Below are positions 1 to 4,794 of a DNA stretch of 8,145 bases, in pieces; position 1 is the stretch's first letter; every line of letters begins with the position of its first letter. The DNA comes from Niveispirillum sp. (GTDB lineage Bacteria > Pseudomonadota > Alphaproteobacteria > Azospirillales > Azospirillaceae): positions 1-8,145 of the forward strand of contig JAEMSB010000190.1 of NCBI GenBank assembly GCA_016463045.1. Direction: 5' to 3'. Under the pieces are notes generated by a model. The model saw nothing but the letters and a program-made list of their open reading frames with translations, was not told the DNA's origin and ran no database searches. The translations under genes and the position numbers were made by a program.

Positions 1-519
1 CTCCACCAGCTTGAAGGATGCACGGCGTTCTGCGGGCGTGGCGGGGCCGTCGCCCGCCTGCTGCCGCAGGGCCTGCCGGGCCCGTGCCAGCCGGGACATG
101 ACGGTGCCCAGCGGGATGTTCAGCATATCCGCGATCTCGCGATAACTCATCTCCTCCACGACGGCCAGCAGCAGGATTTCGCGCATGCCGTCGGGCAGGG
201 CCAGAAGCCGTTCCACCACCTGCCGTGCCTCCACCCGCAGGTCGGGCAGGGCGGCGGCCATGGGTGCCGGCACCATCTCCGCCCCCTGTTCCAGGCCGGT
301 GCGCGCCACCTGTTCGCGCCGCCAGCCGGAAATGAAGGTATTGTGGGTGATGGACAGAAGCCAGGCGCGCAGGTCCGATCCGGGCCGCCAGGTGCGGCTG
401 CCGGCCAGGGCGCGGGCCAGGCTTTCCTGGACAAGATCCTCCACCTGCCCCGGATCACGGGTCAGCACCAGCGCATAGCGGCGCAGTGCCGGTATATGGC
501 GGGTGATGTCGGGAAGCAC
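1..519 (-). CDS. ECF-family RNA polymerase sigma factor (3' end beyond window)
   Basis: Alternative sigma factor that would direct RNA polymerase to a small set of stress or signal promoters. The 173 visible residues contain region 2 at about residues 13-68, with RRYALVLTRDPGQVEDLVQE followed by LRAWLLSITHNTFISGWRRE, and region 4 at about 101-152, with the helix-turn-helix EEMSYREIADMLNIPLGTVM then SRLARARQALR. The linker between them is short and there are no regions 1 or 3, as expected for the ECF group. The frame is open at the left edge, and the tail is close to the usual end for this family. I chose GTG at 519-517 because it gives a typical ECF N-terminus and lies downstream of the promoter-like CGTA at 564-561. 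An in-frame ATG at 621-619 lies upstream of that promoter, and a TTG at 555-553 would be nearly leaderless. The gene is divergent from the GMC oxidoreductase. Any anti-sigma factor would lie left of the window. I do not assign an ECF subgroup. Confidence 0.93.
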   Translation of the reverse strand, partial: MLPDITRHIPALRRYALVLTRDPGQVEDLVQESLARALAGSRTWRPGSDLRAWLLSITHNTFISGWRREQVARTGLEQGAEMVPAPMAAALPDLRVEARQVVERLLALPDGMREILLLAVVEEMSYREIADMLNIPLGTVMSRLARARQALRQQAGDGPATPAERRASFKLVE

Positions 520-560
520 GGCCAGGGACCCATCGGTTGGTTTGCGGTGTTTCAAGCATA

Positions 561-586
561 TACGCCGCTTGGCCCCACCTATTCCC
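561..586 (-). promoter_or_regulatory. Putative ECF-type promoter of the sigma factor gene
   Basis: Read on the minus strand, GGGAATA (586-580) is followed by exactly 15 bases and then CGTA (564-561). The same two boxes with the same spacing occur on the plus strand upstream of the divergent oxidoreductase gene. A transcript would start near 553-556, giving a leader of about 35 bases before GTG 519. The two-box layout, with a GGAA-containing -35 and a CGT-containing -10, is typical of ECF promoters, so autoregulation is the natural inference. Confidence 0.6.
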
Positions 587-629
587 GCGCCTTGCGAAAT
601 TTTCCTGGGACGGGGTTTCATGCTGCGCT

Positions 630-646
630 GCCGAAAGAATTTCGGC
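630..646. repeat. Perfect palindrome in the divergent intergenic region
   Basis: GCCGAAA (630-636) and TTTCGGC (640-646) are perfect inverted repeats around a 3-base centre. The palindrome lies between the two divergent promoters and ends six bases before the plus-strand GGGAATA box at 653. It could be an operator for a second regulator, or a hairpin in any transcript that starts farther upstream. No protein can be assigned to it from sequence. Confidence 0.4.
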
Positions 647-652
647 GACGCA

Positions 653-678
653 GGGAATAAGGCCGGTGCTGGCGCGTA
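653..678 (+). promoter_or_regulatory. Putative ECF-type promoter of the GMC oxidoreductase gene
   Basis: GGGAATA (653-659), 15 bases, then CGTA (675-678). This matches the box bases and the spacing of the minus-strand copy at 586-561 exactly. A start site near 684-686 would give a leader of about 28 bases before ATG 713. Because two copies face the two divergent genes, recognition by the adjacent sigma factor is inferred. Confidence 0.62.
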
Positions 679-712
679 AACCACAGGATAGAGCCAACCC
701 GGACGTGCCATC

Positions 713-2335
713 ATGTTGATCGATCTGCTGTCCCTGCCGCCCGACCAGGAATTCGCTGCCGATGTCGCCATCGTCGGCGCGGGTGCCGCCGGCATTGCGC
801 TTGCCCTGCAATTGTCCCGCGCGGGCACCGATGTGTGCCTGATCGAAAGCGGCGGGCCGACGCTGGAGGCAGAACTGCAAAGCCTGAACAGCGGGGAGAA
901 TGTGGGCCTGCCCTATTACCCGCTGGATGTGACGCGCAACCGTGTGCTGGGCGGGACCACGGCCACCTGGTCCGGGCGCTGCGTACCGCTGGACCCCATT
1001 GATTTCGAACGCCGCGCCTGGGTCCCGCATAGCGGCTGGCCCGTGACCGCTGCTGATCTGGCCGGCGATTACCAGCTTGCCGCCGAACTGTGCGGCGTGG
1101 GGGAGGCGAAGTTCAACGATCTGTGGCTGGAGGCGGGGCTGGATGATCCCGGCTTTGATCCCGCCCTGGTGCAGACCCGGTTCTGGCGCATGAAGGCGCA
1201 ACGGTTCGGGGAGGCATTCCGCGCCGAACTGGAGGCCAGTCCGCGCGTGCGTACCCTGCTGCGCGGCACCGTGGTGAATATCGATGTGGCTGGCGATGCC
1301 CGCCGTGTCACCGGCCTGCGTCTGGCCACGCCATCGGGCGTGCGGCACCGGGTGCGGGCCCGCCATTATGTGCTGGCCGCCGGCGGGATCGAAAATGCGC
1401 GCCTGCTTCTGGCCTCCACCGATGTGGAGAAGGCGGGTGTCGGCAATGGCCGCGATCTGGTCGGTCGCTTCTTCATGGAACATCCCAAATGCCGGACGGC
1501 GCGGGTGCAGACCGATAATCCGGTCCGGCTGCTGGAACAGCTGCGCACCACCTATCCGCGCCACATGCCCCCGCTCTGCCCCTCCCTGGTCCTGTCGGCG
1601 GAAAAGCAGGCGGAACTGGGCGTGCTGAACAGCTCCATCGCGCTTTATTACCGGTCTTTGGCCGGCGTGACGGATGCGGCTACCGAACTGAACGCCGCCT
1701 GGAAGAAGGGGCAATGGTGGCCGGAAGGGGCGGGGCGCAACCTGATGCGGCTGCTGCCCGTGCTGCCGACGGTGCCGGGCAACCTCTTCCGCCGCTATGT
1801 CCGCCGCCGCGCCCTGATCGCGCAGCCCAAGGCACTGTATCTGCTGGTGCGCGGTGAGCAGGCGCCCAATCCCGACAGCCGCGTGCGCCTGTCGCAGGCG
1901 CGCGACATGCTGGGACAGCGCCGGGCCGATCTGGACTGGCAATTGTCGCCGCTGGACAAGCGCTCGGCCCATGCCGTCACCGAACTGGTGGGGGCGGAAC
2001 TGGCCCGTACCGGCCTGGGCCGCATCACCCTGGATAATTGGCTGCTGGACGGCACCGATGCCTGGCCCACGGGGGCGGATGATGGCGACCATCATGATGT
2101 GCTGCAGGGCGGCCATCACCATATCGGCACCACCCGCATGTCCGCCGATCCATCCACCGGCGTGGTCGATGCCAATGCCAAGGTCTGGGGCAAGGAGAAC
2201 CTGTTCGTGGCCGGTAGCTCAATCTTCCCCACGTCCGGCTGGGCCAACCCGACGCTGACCATCGTGGCCCTGTCCCTGCGCCTGGGCGCGCATCTGGCGC
2301 GTCAGATGCCCGTGGCGGAAGCGGCGGCTGCCTGA
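713..2335 (+). CDS. GMC-family FAD-dependent oxidoreductase
   Basis: Flavoprotein of 540 residues that would oxidise an alcohol group of a sugar, polyol or similar compound; the substrate cannot be read from the sequence. The N-terminal FAD-binding Rossmann fold is clear: VAIVGAGAAG carries G22, G24 and G27, and E45 in CLIESGG is the expected ribose-binding acid. GGTTATWSGRC (80-90) is the conserved flavin-contact segment, and LAAGGIENARLLL (221-233) is the family signature. The C-terminal domain has HHHIGTTRM (468-476) and SGWANPTLT with N512, matching the catalytic His and Asn/His positions of GMC_oxred_C. There is no signal peptide or Tat motif, so it is probably cytoplasmic. Length is normal for the family. 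ATG 713 is preceded by only a weak GGA at 701-703. It is divergent from the ECF sigma gene and has the matching promoter, which suggests membership of that regulon. A long antisense reading frame across it looks like a composition artefact. Confidence 0.9.
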   Translation: MLIDLLSLPPDQEFAADVAIVGAGAAGIALALQLSRAGTDVCLIESGGPTLEAELQSLNSGENVGLPYYPLDVTRNRVLGGTTATWSGRCVPLDPIDFERRAWVPHSGWPVTAADLAGDYQLAAELCGVGEAKFNDLWLEAGLDDPGFDPALVQTRFWRMKAQRFGEAFRAELEASPRVRTLLRGTVVNIDVAGDARRVTGLRLATPSGVRHRVRARHYVLAAGGIENARLLLASTDVEKAGVGNGRDLVGRFFMEHPKCRTARVQTDNPVRLLEQLRTTYPRHMPPLCPSLVLSAEKQAELGVLNSSIALYYRSLAGVTDAATELNAAWKKGQWWPEGAGRNLMRLLPVLPTVPGNLFRRYVRRRALIAQPKALYLLVRGEQAPNPDSRVRLSQARDMLGQRRADLDWQLSPLDKRSAHAVTELVGAELARTGLGRITLDNWLLDGTDAWPTGADDGDHHDVLQGGHHHIGTTRMSADPSTGVVDANAKVWGKENLFVAGSSIFPTSGWANPTLTIVALSLRLGAHLARQMPVAEAAAA

Positions 2336-2340
2336 GCATT

Positions 2341-2402
2341 CGGGAGTGCTTGCCGGGTCTCCCGCTTCGCGCCACCATGGCGGCCTGATGCGAAGCGGGA
2401 GG
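2341..2402 (+). promoter_or_regulatory. RNA structure that would mask the tam ribosome-binding site, with a competing arm
   Basis: CTCCCGCTTCGC (2359-2370) and GCGAAGCGGGAG (2390-2401) form a perfect 12-bp stem with a 19-base loop. The right arm contains most of the Shine-Dalgarno GGGAGG (2397-2402) used by the next gene. Upstream, CGGGAG (2341-2346) can pair with CTCCCG (2359-2364), the outer half of the left arm, so the two foldings exclude each other. Arm 2341-2346 begins five bases after the GMC stop codon, so a terminating ribosome would cover it. No U-run follows the stem, so it is not a standard intrinsic terminator. Control of tam translation is inference. Confidence 0.5.
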
Positions 2403-2407
2403 ATGCC

Positions 2408-3172
2408 TTGGCCTGGAACCCCGATCTCTATGAACGTTATCGCGCCCTACGTGAACGGCCGGGGCAGGACCTTCTGTCGGCCCTTCCCGATATCATGCCC
2501 GGTATTATCACCGATCTGGGCTGCGGCACCGGCTATCTGACGCGGCAGCTGGCCGACCGGTTTGCAGCAGCCACCGTCACCGGTCTGGATAGCGATGCCG
2601 CCATGTTGGCCAAGGCCGCGGGGGCCGCCTCACGCGTGTTCTGGCGGCAGTGCGATATCGGGGAATGGCAGCCCGACGCACCGTCTGACCTGATCTTTTC
2701 CAATGCCGCCCTGCACTGGCTGCCCGATCATGCCGGGCTGTTCGCGCGGCTGGCGGGGTTCCTGGCGTCGGGCGGGGTGCTGGCGGTGCAGATGCCGGAC
2801 AATTTCGCGGCCCCGTCGCACCGGCTGCTGGCCGGTCTGGCGGCGCGGGAGCCATGGCGCGACACCCTGGCGGGTGCCCTGGACCATGGCACCGTGCTGC
2901 GGCCCGACGAATACTGGCGCGTCCTGCGCCCGCATTGCCACAGCATCGATATCTGGCACAGCGAATACCTGCAGGTGCTGGAAGGCGATGATCCGGTGCT
3001 GGAATGGGTGTCGGCCACGGCCCTGCTGCCGGTGACCAGCCGTTTGTCGCCCGATCAGGCGGCGGCCTTCCGTGCGGCCTATGGTGCGGCCCTGCGCGAT
3101 GCCTATCCGGTAGAGGCCGATGGCAGTACCCTCTTCCCCTTCCGGCGTATTTTCATTCTGGCCCGGATTTAG
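2408..3172 (+). CDS. tam: Trans-aconitate 2-methyltransferase-like SAM-dependent methyltransferase
   Basis: Cytoplasmic class I methyltransferase of 254 residues, close to the length of E. coli Tam, which uses SAM to methylate trans-aconitate, a toxic by-product of the citrate/aconitate step. The opening WNPDLYERYRALRERPGQDL (3-22) is characteristic of Tam. The SAM-binding loop is DLGCGTG (36-42). Also visible are GLDSD after the second strand, then SDLIFSNAALHWLPDH and GGVLAVQMPDNFAAPSHRL, which match Tam closely. The C-terminus, ending in FPFRRIFILARI, also matches. The start is TTG at 2408, supported by GGGAGG at 2397-2402 with a five-base gap; an ATG at 2403 is out of frame. The 72-base gap after the GMC gene holds a hairpin that would hide this ribosome-binding site. 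It may be co-transcribed with the GMC gene. Substrate assignment rests on recalled family resemblance; another small-acid methyltransferase is possible. Confidence 0.86.
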   Translation: MAWNPDLYERYRALRERPGQDLLSALPDIMPGIITDLGCGTGYLTRQLADRFAAATVTGLDSDAAMLAKAAGAASRVFWRQCDIGEWQPDAPSDLIFSNAALHWLPDHAGLFARLAGFLASGGVLAVQMPDNFAAPSHRLLAGLAAREPWRDTLAGALDHGTVLRPDEYWRVLRPHCHSIDIWHSEYLQVLEGDDPVLEWVSATALLPVTSRLSPDQAAAFRAAYGAALRDAYPVEADGSTLFPFRRIFILARI

Positions 3173-3210
3173 GATAGTGGCCCCAGGGGTGCAGAGGGGG
3201 AGAGGCGGCG

Positions 3211-3567
3211 ATGCCGTTGAATGTGCTGGAAGTGACGATCTTCGCGGTGGTGCTGGCGGGCGGCAATGACCCGCTTGTCTGCACGCGCCAGCAGGGGACC
3301 GAGGAAATGGTGCTCTGTTCCAACAAGCAGGTGGTGACCCTGGACGTGGACCGCATCACCTTCAAGGACGGAACCTCCGTCGTGAAGTTCCCGGATGGGA
3401 CCCTGGCCTTCTCCAACGGCATCCGATCCCATTGGGGCAGTGCCGGATGGGTACAGTTTTCCAACCGTGTCGCCGTGCGCCGCAACCCGGATAACAGCTT
3501 CAAGACCAGCACCGGCCTGATCTGCCGGGCGTTGAGCGAGGATAAGGCCACCTGCCAGAAGGCATGA
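3211..3567 (+). CDS. Hypothetical four-cysteine protein
   Basis: I do not recognise this 118-residue protein. It has a short hydrophobic N-terminus, VLEVTIFAVVLAGG (5-18), without the basic residues of a standard signal peptide. Four cysteines lie in two groups, C24 and C36 near the N-terminus and C105 and C115 near the C-terminus. Between them is a stretch rich in alternating polar and hydrophobic residues, with FKDGTSVVKFPDGTLAFSNG (51-70), which suggests a small beta-sheet domain with two repeated DGT turns. The layout would allow two disulfides, or one metal site, joining the ends. ATG 3211 is supported by a strong purine-rich Shine-Dalgarno, with AGAGG at 3201-3205. Codon usage matches the neighbours. 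It starts 38 bases after tam with no terminator between, so it is possibly in the same transcript. Its function is unknown. Confidence 0.72.
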   Translation: MPLNVLEVTIFAVVLAGGNDPLVCTRQQGTEEMVLCSNKQVVTLDVDRITFKDGTSVVKFPDGTLAFSNGIRSHWGSAGWVQFSNRVAVRRNPDNSFKTSTGLICRALSEDKATCQKA

Positions 3568-3597
3568 CCGCCTTTCTGCGATCTTTGGCTGCGGTCA
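3565..3597 (+). repeat. Inverted repeat overlapping the stop codon of the four-cysteine gene
   Basis: TGACCGC (3565-3571, including the TGA stop) pairs perfectly with GCGGTCA (3591-3597) across a 19-base loop. It is followed by only a weak T-rich stretch (GTCTGTTTCT, 3601-3610). It may contribute to ending the upstream transcript, but the long loop and poor U-run make a true intrinsic terminator doubtful. Confidence 0.3.
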
Positions 3598-3665
3598 CCG
3601 GTCTGTTTCTGATACGATGCCAAAGGCGCGCCACAGGTGCGCCGACACGGAATGGACCCTGATCC

Positions 3666-4175
3666 ATGGGCGAACGCACCAACGGCATTATCACCATCGT
3701 CGCCGGCCTGCCCGAGGCCAGTGGCGTGAAGGTGGATGGTCACGCCTCTGCCAGCCGGCGGCGGGAAATTGCCGAACGGCTGCGCAAACAGGGCTGGTCC
3801 TATCGCCGTATCGCCGATGCGCTTTCAGTCTCATACGCTACGATTCAGGTCTGGCTGGACGACCCTCCGATTCGCGCGGCGGTAGAACCGCTGCCGGTTG
3901 CGATCAACCCTCCCAGGCTTTCGGTCGTGGGAGGGACGGAACCTAGGATTTCCGCCACAACCTCTCCGATTCCCTCCCCAAATCATGCGGAGTTGATGGA
4001 AAAGATCGGCCAGTTGGCCGAGGAGCAGCGTCGTCAGGCCGAAGCGATGCAGGCGATGGAAAAACGTCTGCTGCGGACTCTGCGGGAGGAAATCAAGGTC
4101 TTGGGGCAGAAACTGATGGAAACCATCAAAACCTTGAAGCCCAAGTCGAAAACCGGCTCCAAAGACCCCGCCTGA
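3666..4175 (+). CDS. Helix-turn-helix protein with C-terminal coiled coil
   Basis: Protein of 169 residues that probably binds DNA. Residues 31-65, including RREIAERLRKQGWSYRRIAD and ALSVSYATIQVWLDD, form a homeodomain-like helix-turn-helix of the kind found at the N-terminus of IS630-type transposases and small regulators. A Pro/Ser/Thr-rich linker (66-106) follows. Residues 107-158 are strongly helical with heptad-like hydrophobic spacing (ELMEKIGQLAEEQRRQ, then MEKRLLRTLREEIKVLGQKL), which suggests oligomerisation, and the tail is basic (KPKSKTGSK). No DDE catalytic domain is present, so it is not a working transposase. ATG 3666 has only a weak ribosome-binding site. The gene is about 100 bases from its left neighbour and 116 bases before tssJ, on the same strand. 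A role as local regulator of the secretion operon is possible but unproven; a domesticated transposon fragment is the main alternative. Confidence 0.72.
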   Translation: MGERTNGIITIVAGLPEASGVKVDGHASASRRREIAERLRKQGWSYRRIADALSVSYATIQVWLDDPPIRAAVEPLPVAINPPRLSVVGGTEPRISATTSPIPSPNHAELMEKIGQLAEEQRRQAEAMQAMEKRLLRTLREEIKVLGQKLMETIKTLKPKSKTGSKDPA

Positions 4176-4217
4176 GACGGCTTTAGGTTGAACGCCCGAA
4201 CCCCTTGTTTCGCCAAT

Positions 4218-4235
4218 ATTCTGGAGATTCAGAAT
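4218..4235 (+). promoter_or_regulatory. Stem-loop 1 upstream of tssJ (GGAGAT loop)
   Basis: ATTCTG (4218-4223) and CAGAAT (4230-4235) are perfect inverted repeats around GAGATT. The last stem base plus the loop reads GGAGAT. As DNA it is also an 18-base palindrome typical in size for a dimeric regulator site. It lies in the relatively AT-rich gap between the helix-turn-helix gene and the secretion operon. Confidence 0.4.
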
Positions 4236-4243
4236 TTCATTGG

Positions 4244-4280
4244 GGTACTATGAAGTACCGCTTCCGGAGATGTCGGAAGC
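4244..4280 (+). promoter_or_regulatory. Stem-loops 2 and 3 directly upstream of tssJ
   Basis: GGTACT (4244-4249) pairs with AGTACC (4254-4259) around ATGA. Immediately adjoining, GCTTCCG (4260-4266) pairs with CGGAAGC (4274-4280) around GAGATGT. Both stems are perfect and they abut with no spacer, so they could stack coaxially in RNA. The third hairpin again displays GGAGAT at its loop, as in the hairpin at 4218-4235. It ends 11 bases before ATG 4292. No U-run follows, so these are not standard terminators. Their role is unknown; post-transcriptional control of the operon or DNA-level operators are both possible. Confidence 0.42.
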
Positions 4281-4291
4281 CATAGTCCTGA

Positions 4292-4792
4292 ATGGGCGAC
4301 AAGGGGATTGCTGTGGTTTTGACCGCTGCCCGGTGCCGGTCTTTTTCACATGCTGCGACGGCGGCGATAATCCTGATTCTCGGTCTCTCGTTAGGCGGGT
4401 GCGGCGGCGGATTGCCGAGCATCGATACAGAACAATTGAAGATTTCAGCCGCCATGGATGCCAATGCCGACGCCCCCGTGGCTGTCGATCTGGTCTTCGC
4501 CATGGACGAGGATGCGCTGGCCGCTGTTTCCAATTTGGCATCGGCGCAATGGTTCAAGGACAAGTCGCAGATCATGCTGGCCCTGCCCACGGGGCTGCGT
4601 GTGCAGTCCTTCGAACTCTCCCCGCAGCGCAGCGTGCAGTACGAGATCAGGCGCAATGAAGAGGACGCCGTCGGCGCCTTTGTCTTTGCCGCATATCCCA
4701 CACCTGGCACTCACCGGGCCCGTATCGACCGGCTGAAAAGCCCGGTGATCCGTCTGGGCCGCAGCGCCTTTTCCGTGGAAGCAGGACAATGA
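4292..4792 (+). CDS. tssJ: Type VI secretion lipoprotein TssJ-like (divergent)
   Basis: Probable outer-membrane lipoprotein of the T6SS membrane complex, where TssJ binds the periplasmic end of TssM. With the ATG start it is 166 residues. The N-terminus is a lipoprotein signal: basic residues R14 and R16, hydrophobic ATAAIILILGLSL, and lipobox LGGC with C37. Gly at +2 fits outer-membrane sorting. After the lipobox, APVAVDLVFAMDEDAL, a middle SAQWFKDKSQIM and a later GAFVFAAYPTPGTHRARI follow the TssJ layout (PV-x-V-x-V strand, a loop, then a VVAxYRD-like strand), but the usual consensus residues are weak. Assignment therefore leans on the order J-K-L-M. The start is uncertain: ATG 4292 has no good ribosome-binding site, while in-frame GTG 4313 follows AGGGG (4302-4306) at a six-base gap; both keep the signal peptide. 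The stop overlaps or abuts tssK. Confidence 0.78.
   Translation: MGDKGIAVVLTAARCRSFSHAATAAIILILGLSLGGCGGGLPSIDTEQLKISAAMDANADAPVAVDLVFAMDEDALAAVSNLASAQWFKDKSQIMLALPTGLRVQSFELSPQRSVQYEIRRNEEDAVGAFVFAAYPTPGTHRARIDRLKSPVIRLGRSAFSVEAGQ
4302..4306 (+). promoter_or_regulatory. Shine-Dalgarno supporting alternative GTG start of tssJ
   Basis: AGGGG lies six bases before the in-frame GTG at 4313. It is better placed than anything upstream of ATG 4292, whose nearest purine run (GGAAG, 4275-4279) is 12 bases away and inside a predicted stem. Confidence 0.4.
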
Positions 4793-4794
4793 TC

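Noticed and set aside
619..621. In-frame ATG as start of the sigma factor
   Set aside because: It would add 34 residues without family resemblance and lies upstream of the GGGAATA/CGTA promoter, so that promoter's transcript would not contain it.
185..660. Plus-strand open frames opposite the sigma factor gene
   Set aside because: The minus strand encodes clear sigma regions 2 and 4, while the plus-strand frames are Arg/Pro/Ser-rich shadows.
455..2122. A 555-codon open frame antisense to the GMC oxidoreductase gene
   Set aside because: It runs across the promoter region and into the sigma gene, has the Gln/His/Arg/Gly-rich composition of an antisense frame in GC-rich DNA, and shows no recognisable domain. 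The opposite strand encodes a clear GMC protein.
2359..2401. Intrinsic terminator after the GMC gene
   Set aside because: The stem is strong, but no U-run follows it; the right arm runs straight into the next gene's ribosome-binding site.
3585..3618. Housekeeping promoter before the HTH gene (TTGGCT and TACGAT)
   Set aside because: The spacing is 22 bases, too long for a sigma-70 promoter, and both boxes are weak.
3153..3743. A 196-codon minus-strand frame covering the four-cysteine gene
   Set aside because: It spans two plus-strand genes and the gap between them. The plus-strand gene has a strong ribosome-binding site and better codon usage.
4205..4251. Sigma-70 promoter for the T6SS operon (TTGTTT with CAGAAT or TACTAT)
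   Set aside because: The box pairs have poor matches or wrong spacing, and no GG-N10-GC sigma-54 pattern with a proper -24/-12 consensus is visible either.
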